Below the pieces are notes generated by a model. It saw only the letters and a program-made list of their open reading frames with translations, was not told where the DNA came from and made no database searches. A stretch of DNA of 64,000 nucleotides from Palsa-465 sp963800475 (GTDB taxonomy: Bacteria; Actinomycetota; Thermoleophilia; Solirubrobacterales; Solirubrobacteraceae): the NCBI GenBank assembly GCA_963800475.1, contig CAWDAZ010000003.1, forward strand, positions 186,001 to 250,000. The letters run 5' to 3'. A program made the translations under genes and the position numbers. Below, piece after piece: positions 56,749-64,000 of this stretch (the first letter of the stretch is position 1; every line of letters starts with the position of its first letter).

Positions 56749-57972
56749 TCCCGTCCGGCGGGCTGCCTGGAGCGCGACCGCCAGTTCGGCGTCCCGGCCG
56801 GCCGCGACCCCGTCGAGCTTCGCAGCCAGCGCCGCGCTGAGCCCGCGGCCGACGGCGGGGCCCTCGGGGATTCCGGCGGCGAGCAGGTCGGCACCGTCGA
56901 TCTCGAGACGCACCTGGCGTAGCCGCTCGAGCCACTCGCGGGCCGGCTGCACCGGTCCGAGAGCGCCCGCAAGCGCCACCGCCTCGGGACCGGCTCCGCC
57001 GACGGCGGTCGCGATCTGCGAGGGCCCGGGCGCGCCCTCGAGCGCCGCGGCGAGCGCGTCCGCGCCCGACGCCGCGGCCACGATCGCGTCTCTGTCGGCG
57101 GCTTCGAACGCCAGCGAGTCGAGCAGCGCCGCGAGCTCCGCCGCCGGCACGGCTCGCGACGCGGTTGCGAGCACGAGCCGATCCCGACGGCCCGCGCCGC
57201 CCAGCAATGCGAGCGCACGGTCGGCGAGCTGCCCGTCGTCGGCGAGCTCGAAGGCCGGGTGGATCGCGTGGTCGATCCCGAGCTCGCGGAGCGCCCCGAG
57301 CGCCCCGACCGGGTCCGGCTCGCGCGCCAGCAGGCGGAGCTCTGCGCCGACCCGCGGGCCGGTCACGGTGCCGAGCGCCCCCGACGCGATCGCCGACTCC
57401 GCGAGCGAGCGCGTCTCGGGCTCGACCGCAAATCCGAGCCTGCTGCGGTATCTGGCGAGCCGCAACAGGCGTGTCGGGTCGTCGAGGAAGCTCTGCTCGT
57501 GCAGGACCCGCAGCAGCCGAGCGTCGAGGTCGCCGAGCGCGTTCGGCGCCTGCAGCAGCGAGCCCGGCTGCTCGCCGTCGAGCGCCACCGCGATCGCGTT
57601 GACGGTGAAGTCGCGCCGGCGCAGGTCCTCCTCGATCCCCGCCGGATACACGTCCGGCAGCGCCCCCGGGCGCTCGTAGCGCTCGCCGCGCGCGCGGGCG
57701 ACGTCGTAGCTGAAGCCGCCGAGCGTTGCGGTGGAGGTCCCGAACCGGTCGTGCGTCGCAACCCGCTCGCCGATCCGCCCGGCGACCGCCGCCGCGTCGC
57801 CGTCGACCACGAGATCGAGGTCGACCGGGTGGCCCCCCAGCAGCAGGTCGCGGACCGCTCCCCCGACCAGGTACACGCCCGGCTCGCGCGCGTCGAGCGC
57901 CTGCAGCAGCGGCCGGCCGGCGTCGAGGGCTCGGATTCGCTCGAGCAGCTCCGGTGCGGGCGGGATCTCCAT
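56746..57972 (-). CDS. CCA tRNA nucleotidyltransferase / poly(A) polymerase family
   Basis: The 408-aa class II nucleotidyltransferase has the catalytic 'VYLVGGAVRDLLLGGHPVDLDLVVDGD' with the DLD carboxylates (about residues 52-54), 'DRFGTSTATLGGFSYDVARARGE', 'LRRRDFTVNAIAVALDG', and the RRD-x-x head motif 'FLDDPTRLLRLARYRSRLGF'. The C-terminal half is helical and divergent, with no HD phosphohydrolase domain. It could be the full CCA enzyme or an A-adding member; the sequence alone does not decide. It is divergent from the PQQ-propeller gene. Confidence 0.85.
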   Translation of the reverse strand: MEIPPAPELLERIRALDAGRPLLQALDAREPGVYLVGGAVRDLLLGGHPVDLDLVVDGDAAAVAGRIGERVATHDRFGTSTATLGGFSYDVARARGERYERPGALPDVYPAGIEEDLRRRDFTVNAIAVALDGEQPGSLLQAPNALGDLDARLLRVLHEQSFLDDPTRLLRLARYRSRLGFAVEPETRSLAESAIASGALGTVTGPRVGAELRLLAREPDPVGALGALRELGIDHAIHPAFELADDGQLADRALALLGGAGRRDRLVLATASRAVPAAELAALLDSLAFEAADRDAIVAAASGADALAAALEGAPGPSQIATAVGGAGPEAVALAGALGPVQPAREWLERLRQVRLEIDGADLLAAGIPEGPAVGRGLSAALAAKLDGVAAGRDAELAVALQAARRTG

Positions 57973-58014
57973 CGGCAGATCTTCGCGTTTAGCATGCCCG
58001 TAGCGCGGCCTGGC

Positions 58015-58020
58015 TAGCAT
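58015..58020 (+). promoter_or_regulatory. Candidate -10 box for the PQQ-propeller gene
   Basis: TAGCAT ends 7 bases before ATG 58028. This favours ATG 58028 over ATG 58019, which lies inside the box. Confidence 0.4.
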
Positions 58021-58027
58021 GGCGCCG

Positions 58028-59407
58028 ATGCCGAGCCCCGGTCCGCGGCGCTGGAAGCGGTGGGGACTCGCCGCCGCTGTTGTCCTACTCGTGCTGGCCG
58101 GCGCCGCGGTGGCGATCGTCCTGCTGAACGAGCCCGGCAACGTCTCACACCCGAATCTGGAGTTCACGGCCCCGACGGCCACGACCCCCAAGACCGAGCC
58201 GAAGGTGGCGTTCCAGTGGCCCACCTACGGCTACGACGCCGCCCGCACCAGGTACTTCGCCGCGGGTCACCAGCTCGACCCGCCGTTCCGGGTCGGCTGG
58301 AAGTTCGAGGACTTCGCGCTGCTCGAGTTTCCGCCGGTGATCTACGGCCACACCCTGTTCGTGGTCGACGACGACGGGTCCGCGAAGGCACTCGACGCGA
58401 GCACCGGCCGCAAGCTGTGGGAGACGAAGCTCGGGACGCTCGCGGCCGCCTCGCCCGCGCTCGGGGTCGCGCAGGGCCTCGTGTTCGTCCCGATCCTGTC
58501 GACCAACCCGAATGCAGGCGCGAGCCAGGCGCCCGGCAACGGCAAGCTCGTCGCGCTGTCGATGAAGACGGGCCACGTCGTCTGGACCCATCCCGTGCCT
58601 CCGGGCACCGAGTCCTCCCCACTCGCTGCGGCAGGCGCCGTCTATTTCGGCGACCAGAACGGAACCGTGTTCTCGCTGCGGGCGACCGACGGGCACGTCA
58701 ACTGGACATATGCCGCCAAGGGCGCCGTCAAGGGCGGCCCCGCGCTTGCGTACGGGCGGTTGTACTTCGGCGACTACGCAGGGCGCGTGTACGCTCTCGA
58801 CCCGGTCACCGGTCGCCAGATCTGGGCGGTCACGACCAGCGGTGCCGACTTCGGCTTCGGGTCGGGCAACTTCTACTCGACGCCGGCGGTTGCGTTCGGA
58901 CGCGTGTACATGGGCAACACCGACGGTCGGGTGTACTCGTTCGGCGCCCGCACCGGCAGGCTTGCGTGGGCCACCGGCACCGGTGCCTACGTGTACGCGT
59001 CGCCGGCCGTCGCCGACCTGCCGGGGGTCGGCCCGACCGTGTACGAGGGCTCCTACGACGGCAGCTTCTACGCGTTCAACGCCCAGTCGGGGGGGATCCG
59101 CTGGCGGCACGACGTCGGCGGCCGGATCTCGGGCTCGGCGACGATCGTCGGCTCGATCGTGTACTTCTCGAACCTCGGCGCCAAGAACACGGTCGGACTC
59201 GACGCCCGGACCGGGCGCCAGGTGTTCAGATTCCCCGACGGCGCCTTCAATCCGGTCGTATGCGACGGCCAGACCGTGTATCTGACAGGATATACGCAGC
59301 TGTACCAGTTGGTCCCCGAGCACGGCCAGGCCGCCGCAGTGGCCGCGCCGGTCGGCAAAACTCCCCGCAACCGGGCACAATCCCGGTCACGGGGGGCCGG
59401 CAAGTAA
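58028..59407 (+). CDS. Membrane-anchored PQQ-like beta-propeller protein
   Basis: The protein of about 459 aa has a basic N-terminus and one membrane span (about 11-33), then an extracytoplasmic beta-propeller built of repeats such as 'GSAKALDASTGRKLWETKLG', 'GRVYALDPVTGRQIWAV' and 'GRVYSFGARTGRLAWATG', the PQQ/BamB-type pattern. No dehydrogenase active-site Asp/Glu set or haem motif is seen, so a structural or binding role is more likely than PQQ-dependent oxidation. ATG 58019 is an alternative start. Confidence 0.78.
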   Translation: MPSPGPRRWKRWGLAAAVVLLVLAGAAVAIVLLNEPGNVSHPNLEFTAPTATTPKTEPKVAFQWPTYGYDAARTRYFAAGHQLDPPFRVGWKFEDFALLEFPPVIYGHTLFVVDDDGSAKALDASTGRKLWETKLGTLAAASPALGVAQGLVFVPILSTNPNAGASQAPGNGKLVALSMKTGHVVWTHPVPPGTESSPLAAAGAVYFGDQNGTVFSLRATDGHVNWTYAAKGAVKGGPALAYGRLYFGDYAGRVYALDPVTGRQIWAVTTSGADFGFGSGNFYSTPAVAFGRVYMGNTDGRVYSFGARTGRLAWATGTGAYVYASPAVADLPGVGPTVYEGSYDGSFYAFNAQSGGIRWRHDVGGRISGSATIVGSIVYFSNLGAKNTVGLDARTGRQVFRFPDGAFNPVVCDGQTVYLTGYTQLYQLVPEHGQAAAVAAPVGKTPRNRAQSRSRGAGK

Positions 59408-59418
59408 TCATTCAGACG

Positions 59419-59448
59419 GAACGTGCGTTCGCGTTCCTCTGCTATCCT
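59419..59448 (+). promoter_or_regulatory. LexA-like box with candidate -10 upstream of the small zinc protein gene
   Basis: GAAC-GTGC-GTTC (59419-59430) matches the actinobacterial/Bacillus SOS box core GAAC-N4-GTTC. TATCCT (59443-59448) follows at -10 spacing, so the box would cover the -35. About one such 8-base match is expected by chance in 64 kb, so this is only suggestive. Confidence 0.35.
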
Positions 59449-59451
59449 TGG

Positions 59452-59706
59452 ATGTCTATGCGTTGTCGTAGTGGAAGTCATTGCCAGAAGCCGGCACTAT
59501 CCGGCCGCAGGTTCTGCGCGGATCACGCGGCGGAGCTCGATCGCATGCGCGAGGAGCTCAAGGATGCCGCGGCGGCCCGCATCGGAAGGGGGCGCCCCAA
59601 GCGATCCTCGACCTGCTGCCGTCCCGGCTGCTATGAGCCTCGCGTCCCCCCCGCGGCGTATTGCGATGCATGCACCGCCGCCGGGTACGTCGAAGAGGCC
59701 GCGTAG
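59452..59706 (+). CDS. Small cysteine-rich putative zinc-binding protein
   Basis: The 84-aa protein has two knuckle-like clusters: 'CRSGSHCQKPALSGRRFCADH' near the N-terminus (Cys5, Cys11, Cys22, His25) and 'CCRPGCYEPRVPPAAYCDAC' near the C-terminus (Cys55, Cys56, Cys60, Cys71, Cys74). A charged helix and an AT-hook-like RIGRGRPKRS (43-52) join them. The arrangement suggests a nucleic-acid-binding zinc protein. ATG 59452 or 59458 are possible starts, with no Shine-Dalgarno. It matches no family that I recognise. Confidence 0.6.
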   Translation: MSMRCRSGSHCQKPALSGRRFCADHAAELDRMREELKDAAAARIGRGRPKRSSTCCRPGCYEPRVPPAAYCDACTAAGYVEEAA

Positions 59707-59829
59707 CAACACTCGCCCCGCGAGGGCCTGAGTAGAGCAGATCTGGCCGTTTCCGGCCGGGTGGACCCCGGCGCGGTGGTGTGTGCTCGCAGCCGCCCGC
59801 CGCGCCAGGGCTCCCGCCGACCCGGCGCG

Positions 59830-60600
59830 CTAGCTCCCGGTCATCAGCCCACCCGTCGACAGGCCGCAGCCGCCGTCGACGCGGATCACCGCGCCGTTGA
59901 TGTACGCAGCCGCGGGTGACAGCAGGAACGCGACCGTCGCGGCCAGCTCGTCAGGGTCCCCGATCCGCCGCAGCGGGACGGTTGCGGTCAGCGCATCGCG
60001 CAGCGGCTCGGGCAGCGCGAGGACCTTGGGGGTTGCGATGAACCCGGGCATCACGACGTTGCAGCGGATCCCGCGCGGGCCCCACTCGCCCGCAAGCGTT
60101 CGCGCCAGACCGACCGTGCCCGCCTTGGCGGCCGCGTACGCAGCCTGACCCGGAAGGCCGATCTCGGCGGCCACCGAGGAGATCAGGACCACCCGGGCGT
60201 CGCCCGACCGCGCAAGCGCCTCGAACGCCGCGGTGACGATGTTGAACTGCCCCGTGAGGTTGGTGTCCAGATCCTTGCGCCACTCCCCGTCGGGGAAGCG
60301 CTCGGCGCGGTGGATCGTGTCGACGACCCCGGCGTTCGCGACGACCGCGTCGCAGCCGCCGAGCCGCTCGACGAGCGACTCGATCGCGCGACCGGCCGCG
60401 TCGCGGACGCGGACGTCGAAGCAGGCCGTCCCAGCGACCGCCGCGACCTCCTCGAACGCCGACTCGACCCCGGGCGCCACGTCGCACGCCCCGATCGTGC
60501 ACCCGGCCTCGGCCAGCGACGCGACGATCGCGCGCCCGATTCCGCCGGTCGCTCCGGTCACCACCACGCGACGGTCCGACGGGCTCGTGCTGAGCGCCAT
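59830..60600 (-). CDS. Short-chain dehydrogenase/reductase (SDR)
   Basis: The 256-aa classical SDR has the cofactor motif VVVTGATGGIGRAIV (12-26), 'VANAGV', the active-site Ser in VVLISSVAAEIG, and YAAAK with the catalytic Tyr-Lys. It ends with the usual 'YINGAVIRVDGGCGLS'. Asp at the end of beta-2 (ACDVAPG) favours NAD(H). ATG 60600 shares a base with the upstream stop (TGATG). It is the last gene of a three-gene cluster with an FMN-linked hydroxyacid oxidase; the substrate is unknown. Confidence 0.88.
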   Translation of the reverse strand: MALSTSPSDRRVVVTGATGGIGRAIVASLAEAGCTIGACDVAPGVESAFEEVAAVAGTACFDVRVRDAAGRAIESLVERLGGCDAVVANAGVVDTIHRAERFPDGEWRKDLDTNLTGQFNIVTAAFEALARSGDARVVLISSVAAEIGLPGQAAYAAAKAGTVGLARTLAGEWGPRGIRCNVVMPGFIATPKVLALPEPLRDALTATVPLRRIGDPDELAATVAFLLSPAAAYINGAVIRVDGGCGLSTGGLMTGS

Positions 60601-61322
60601 CAGGCTTCGCCGGCCACGGAGGGCTTGCTCAGCCCGTAGCGCGCCCAGTGGCGCTCGGGGATGCCGGCCGGGTCCTTGTACCAGTACCAGGTACAGGGGT
60701 CGCGGTCGTAGTCCTCGGGCGGGTCCGAGGGATACATCGGGTGCCCGATCCACTCGATCGGTTGGATCTCGTTCATGAACGAGCAGTGCGTGCAATACAG
60801 CGGGAACCCCTTGCGCCCGTAGCTCCAGTCGTGGGCTTCCTCGGTCACACCGAGGGCGCGCTCGCCGCGGTATGCGCCGTTGCGCCACAGCCGCTGCCCG
60901 GAGCCGCAAGGGTTCATCCGGAACGTGAACTTCTCATCGTCCTCCTCGATCTCGAATGCGCCGGGGCTCGGGCCCGTCCCGGAGCACGAGTGCGCGCGCC
61001 AGGTCGCCGCCAGCGCGTACACGATCTGCCTGCGGTCGAGCGCCTCGATCTTCTCGACGTCTCCCCTCCACCCGCGCTCGTTGCCGTACCGCCATGCCTC
61101 GGCGACCCCGTCGTCGCCGAGCTTCTCCTGGACGAAGCTGATCAGCCCGAGCATTCCGCCCGCCATCAGGTCGTGCAGGTAGCGCCACTCGTGCTTCATC
61201 TCCGCGCACAGGCGCCGAGCCTCGTCGAGGTCGCCCGCGTCGATCGCCTCGATCGCCCGGTCCATGGTCGGCCGGGAGAGCTCTCGGAGCTCCTCCTCGG
61301 CGAACCACCGCTGCTCAGGCAT
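60600..61322 (-). CDS. Conserved protein of unknown function with Cys/His-rich C-terminal half
   Basis: The 240-aa product is not in a family I can name. The N-terminal third is helical ('RPTMDRAIEAIDAGDLDEARRLCAEMKHEWRYLHDLM'). The rest has conserved-looking polar motifs: 'ATWRAHSCSGTG', 'FRMNPCGSGQRLWR', 'FPLYCTHCSFMNEI', 'DRDPCTWYWYKDP'. Five or more cysteines, including CTHC, suggest a metal or cluster site. The start at ATG 61322 has an excellent GAGGAGGGAGC. Translational overlap with the SDR (TGATG) and the oxidase gene next door suggest a shared pathway. Confidence 0.6.
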   Translation of the reverse strand: MPEQRWFAEEELRELSRPTMDRAIEAIDAGDLDEARRLCAEMKHEWRYLHDLMAGGMLGLISFVQEKLGDDGVAEAWRYGNERGWRGDVEKIEALDRRQIVYALAATWRAHSCSGTGPSPGAFEIEEDDEKFTFRMNPCGSGQRLWRNGAYRGERALGVTEEAHDWSYGRKGFPLYCTHCSFMNEIQPIEWIGHPMYPSDPPEDYDRDPCTWYWYKDPAGIPERHWARYGLSKPSVAGEA

Positions 61323-61352
61323 GCTCCCTCCTCGCGTCGTGGTGCGGAGATC

Positions 61353-62546
61353 CTACGTCGAGACCGGGGCGCCCTCCTTGTAGAGCGTCAAGCGGTCGAC
61401 GCCCGCAAACGACGTCTGGCCGGTGAGCGCCAGGGCGACGTCGATGTCGGCCTTCATCACCTCGAGCACGTGTCGGACGCCCGCCTCGCCACGCGCGGCG
61501 ACGGCCCAGGCCCACGCTCGGCCGACCAGCACCGCCCGCGCCCCGAGCGCGACCATCTTCACCACGTCCACCCCCGTGCGCACGCCGCCGTCGGCGAGCA
61601 CCTCCACCTGGTCTCCGACCGCGTCGACGACGCCGGGAAGCGCTCGCGCGGTGGACGGCACCGAGTCGAGCTGGCGGCCGCCGTGGTTGGATACGACGAT
61701 CCCGTCGACCCCCGCATCCACCGCGCGACGGGCGTCCTCCGGGTCGAGCACGCCCTTGACGACCAGCCGGCCGCTCCAGTTCGAGCGCACCCACGCGATG
61801 TCCTCCCAGGTCACGCTCGGATCGAACTGGGCATCGACCCACTCCCGGAATGCGGCCGGGCTGCGGGCGCCGGGCACCGCGTTCTCGAGGTTGCCGAACG
61901 TCAGCGGCTTCCCCTTGACCGGCACGTCCCGGATCCATTGGGGATGGGACACGAGGTCGAGTCCGCGGCGGAGCCTTGCCCACAACGGCGGCTCCCCGAC
62001 GACCGCGTTGCGGGTGTCGCGGTGCCGCGCGCCGACGACCGCCAGGTCGACGGTCAGCACCAGCACCGGCGCCCCGATCGCCTCCGCGCGGCCCATCAGG
62101 TCCGCGGCGTAGCCCCGGTCGCGCATCACGTACAGCTGGAACCACGGCGGCGTCCGCTTGGCGCGGGCAACCTCCTCGATCCCGCAGATCGACACGGTCG
62201 ACTCGATGAACGGCACGCCCACCTGATCGGCGGCTCTTGCCGCCTGCACCTCCGCGCGACGGGCGAACATCCCTCCGAGGCCCACCGGGGCGAGGATCAC
62301 GGGCAGCGCCAGACGTTCGCCGAGCACCTCGACCGCCGGATCGCGGTCCGAGACGTCGCGCATCACGACCTGGCGGAGCAGCAGCCGCTCGAGGTCGGCG
62401 ACGTTCGCGCGCAGCGTGTACTCCTCATACGCGCCACCGTCGATGTAGTCGAACAGCTGCCGGGGCAGCCGTCGGCGCGCGAGCTCGCGGTAGTCGAGCA
62501 CCGTCGCGGGCGCAACCCCCAGAGGGCGATCGGCGCGGAGCCCCAA
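61353..62546 (-). CDS. FMN-dependent alpha-hydroxy acid dehydrogenase/oxidase
   Basis: The 397-aa enzyme oxidises an L-2-hydroxy acid to the 2-keto acid (lactate dehydrogenase/glycolate oxidase/mandelate dehydrogenase family). Family marks are 'LFDYIDGGAYEEYTLRAN', 'LPVILAPVGLGGMF', 'FIESTVSICGIEEVA' (substituted for the usual STxS), 'WFQLYVMRDRG', 'LVVKGVLDPEDA', and the active-site 'IVVSNHGGRQLDSVPST' with catalytic His. TTG 62546 follows GAGGGG by 5 bases and is preferred to GTG 62501. The gene at 61322 is 30 bases downstream. Confidence 0.88.
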   Translation of the reverse strand: MGLRADRPLGVAPATVLDYRELARRRLPRQLFDYIDGGAYEEYTLRANVADLERLLLRQVVMRDVSDRDPAVEVLGERLALPVILAPVGLGGMFARRAEVQAARAADQVGVPFIESTVSICGIEEVARAKRTPPWFQLYVMRDRGYAADLMGRAEAIGAPVLVLTVDLAVVGARHRDTRNAVVGEPPLWARLRRGLDLVSHPQWIRDVPVKGKPLTFGNLENAVPGARSPAAFREWVDAQFDPSVTWEDIAWVRSNWSGRLVVKGVLDPEDARRAVDAGVDGIVVSNHGGRQLDSVPSTARALPGVVDAVGDQVEVLADGGVRTGVDVVKMVALGARAVLVGRAWAWAVAARGEAGVRHVLEVMKADIDVALALTGQTSFAGVDRLTLYKEGAPVST

Positions 62547-62559
62547 CGCGACCCCTCGG

Positions 62560-63030
62560 CTAGCCGCTCGGCGTCGCGTTCGCGGCGCAGCTCGTAAGGC
62601 CCAGTGCCCGCGCCTGGGCGTTGCCCTTGGCATTGAGCCTGGTGCCTTCGGCGGCAATCGTCCGCAGCTGTGCCGTGTCGCCCGACCTGAACGCGTCGAG
62701 CAGCTTCGCGACGTTCGCCTGCGACTGCTCGAGGTTCGCGATCCACTTGTCGACACTCGCGCTCATCGCGGCCGGCGGCGGCACCGACCTCACCTGCGCG
62801 AGCGCGTTCTTGGCGGAGTTCGCGAGTGTGGTCAGGCCCGTGATGCTGCTGGTCGTGCTCTTCGGGAGCGCCGTTACGCCGGCGTTGTACGCCTGGCAGA
62901 TCTTGTTGACGCTGGCCCGGTACGCGGCAGGTGATAGGCCCGAACTCGAGGTGGAGCTCGAGCCCGAGCCGCCGCAGCCGGCGACGCCCGCCACCAACGC
63001 GGCGGCCACCGCGACCCGCCCCAGGCTCAC
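62560..63030 (-). CDS. Secreted lipoprotein of unknown function
   Basis: The 156-aa product has a short signal peptide with lipobox VAGC (Cys19), a Ser-rich linker, and a helical domain of about 110 aa. Paired cysteines in 'VNKICQAYNAG' and 'LTSCAANA' are typical of small actinobacterial helical lipoproteins. The GTG start at 63030 overlaps the upstream membrane-protein stop as GTGA. The function is unknown. Confidence 0.7.
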   Translation of the reverse strand: MSLGRVAVAAALVAGVAGCGGSGSSSTSSSGLSPAAYRASVNKICQAYNAGVTALPKSTTSSITGLTTLANSAKNALAQVRSVPPPAAMSASVDKWIANLEQSQANVAKLLDAFRSGDTAQLRTIAAEGTRLNAKGNAQARALGLTSCAANATPSG

Positions 63031-63404
63031 GGCGCGGGTTCCGACGCTTCCGCGCGGATCGCGGCGAGCCCCATCGCGGCGGCGAGGATCGCCGTTCCGG
63101 TTACGAGCAACGCAGTGCGTTTCGGGAGCTCGCCGGCACGCCCCGCGAGCACTCCGGCGGCCGCGTCGGCGAGGTCGCACGCGACCCCGATCCGGAGCCA
63201 CTGCTGGCGCTCGGCGCCGCTGCTCGCCTGCAGGCCGAAGCCGAGCGCCACGTCGCGCACGCCGAACAGCCTGCCCAGATACGTGGCCTGAGGATTTCCG
63301 TCGGGGTCGAGGCCGAACACGCGAGCCGAGAACCGCGGCATCGCCCACGCGCCAATGCCGATGGCGCTGCGAGTTGCGACCAGGCGTGTGATCTGCTGGC
63401 TCAT
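63027..63404 (-). CDS. Small integral membrane protein (DUF4267-like)
   Basis: The 125-aa protein has about four hydrophobic segments and 'TYLGRLFGVRDVALGFGLQ' (42-60), a pattern seen in DUF4267-type membrane proteins. No catalytic residues are evident. ATG 63404 overlaps the hisF stop as ATGA, and its own stop overlaps the lipoprotein gene, so it is carried on the histidine-biosynthesis transcript. Confidence 0.6.
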   Translation of the reverse strand: MSQQITRLVATRSAIGIGAWAMPRFSARVFGLDPDGNPQATYLGRLFGVRDVALGFGLQASSGAERQQWLRIGVACDLADAAAGVLAGRAGELPKRTALLVTGTAILAAAMGLAAIRAEASEPAP

Positions 63405-64000
63405 GCGCCAGGCACCCTACCGCTTGTCGAGACGCTCGTGGGAACTCTTACGGCGACTCCCGCACCCGCCAGGAAGTCCTTTACCTCCCGCACCGTGTGA
63501 CGCCCGTAGTGAAAGATCGACGCGCACAGCACGGCGTCGGCGCCCGCCTCGAGCGCGCTGAGCAGGTGCTCGAGGGTCCCCGCGCCCCCCGACGCGATCA
63601 CGGGGACGCTGACGGCCGCGGCGGTGGCCGCGGTCAGCTCGAGGTCGTAGCCGGCCGCGGTGCCATCCCGGTCCATGCTCGTCAGCAGGATCTCCCCTGC
63701 CCCGCGCTCGACGCCCTCCGCGGCCCACCGCACCGCGTCGCGCCCGGTCGGCGTGCGCCCGCCGGCCACGAACGCCTCCCAGCCTCCGCCGGGGTCGGCC
63801 TTGGCATCGATCGCGAGCACCACGCACTGAGCCCCGAACGTGCGCGCGAGCTCGTCGAGCAGCTCGGGTCGCGCGAGCGCGGCCGAGTTCACCGACACCT
63901 TGTCGGCGCCGGCGTCGAGCACCGCCTGCGCGTCCTCGACCGACCGTACGCCGCCGCCGATCGTGAACGGGATGAACAGCTGATCGGCCGCTCGGCGCGC
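63401..64000 (-). CDS. hisF: Imidazole glycerol phosphate synthase subunit HisF, 3' part
   Basis: HisF is the cyclase half of IGP synthase in histidine biosynthesis. The frame is open to the right edge, so the N-terminal part is outside the window. The visible 199 residues include 'FTIGGGVRSVEDAQAVLDAGADKVSVNSAAL', the catalytic-barrel 'TSMDRDGTAAGYDLEL', 'PVIASGGAGTLEHL' and 'DAVLCASIFHYGRHTVREVKDFL', which define HisF rather than HisA. The catalytic Asp of the C-terminal half is present in SMDRDG. It is coupled to the downstream membrane-protein gene. Confidence 0.95.
   Translation of the reverse strand, partial: ARRAADQLFIPFTIGGGVRSVEDAQAVLDAGADKVSVNSAALARPELLDELARTFGAQCVVLAIDAKADPGGGWEAFVAGGRTPTGRDAVRWAAEGVERGAGEILLTSMDRDGTAAGYDLELTAATAAAVSVPVIASGGAGTLEHLLSALEAGADAVLCASIFHYGRHTVREVKDFLAGAGVAVRVPTSVSTSGRVPGA

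Noticed and set aside
59830..62546. Possible mycofactocin-type system because an FMN hydroxyacid oxidase and an SDR are neighbours
   Set aside because: No mftA precursor peptide, mftB, or radical SAM mftC gene is present, and the SDR lacks an obvious mycofactocin-type insertion.

Overview
This window is a gene-dense, very GC-rich chromosomal segment, most likely from a deep-branching actinobacterium of the Thermoleophilia (Solirubrobacterales or Gaiellales type). This assignment is an inference. It rests on the actinobacterial gene sets (murT/gatD, FHA-MerR pair, RsiG-like protein, wax ester synthase, SepF cluster), on GTG/TTG starts, and on surface proteins with the 'SLLALFIALGGTGYA' type signal followed by collagen-like repeats. 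No tRNA, rRNA, insertion sequence, prophage or CRISPR array was seen.

Layout. 1-2265: an aminotransferase tail, a DUF4333 lipoprotein, hflX and dut. 2270-9092 (minus strand): a tightly overlapped eight-gene run (membrane protein, SRAP, HAD phosphatase, lipid kinase, murT, SAM methyltransferase, gatD, osmoprotectant-binding lipoprotein). 9126-14440: a looser region rich in secreted and membrane proteins (3D-domain protein, GAP-family protein, K+ channel, collagen-like protein, a broken multicopper oxidase, an FN3 protein). 14437-22768: stress and envelope genes, including an alpha/beta hydrolase, a thioredoxin-TPR protein, an anti-sigma-type ATPase, a PhoU-like protein, dinB, an RlpA-like protein behind a c-di-AMP riboswitch, a wax ester synthase and an RskA-like membrane protein. 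22755-27609 (minus): proS, a CDP-alcohol phosphotransferase, then an RsiG/FHA/MerR/apt/SRPBCC operon. 27685-33160: sod, a repeat-rich spacer, a coiled-coil protein, a methyltransferase, ispG, a small secreted protein and a GT-C glycosyltransferase. 33189-42164: three tandem clan GH-A-like secreted glycosidases and glcDEF. 42181-51255: fadD and the classical rpsB-tsf-pyrH-frr-uppS-cdsA-dxr-rseP set (minus). 51253-57972: the pgeF-yggS-sepF-proC-yggT-lspA-rluD division/envelope cluster, then cca. 58019-64000: a PQQ-propeller protein, a small zinc protein, an SDR/unknown/FMN-oxidase operon and the end of hisF.

How genes work together. Several blocks serve the envelope: lipid II amidation (MurT/GatD), undecaprenyl and isoprenoid supply (UppS, Dxr, IspG), phospholipid supply (CdsA, PgsA-like) and septation (SepF, YggT, LspA). 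Regulatory signals visible in the DNA include a ydaO-type riboswitch and an exact CRP-type palindrome in one divergent region, and a 12-bp hairpin that buries a ribosome-binding site. At a dozen starts a TANNNT -10 box sits 6-7 nt before the start codon with no Shine-Dalgarno, which points to widespread leaderless transcription. The most promising leads are the methyltransferase between murT and gatD, the RsiG-FHA-MerR operon, and the riboswitch/CRP region.
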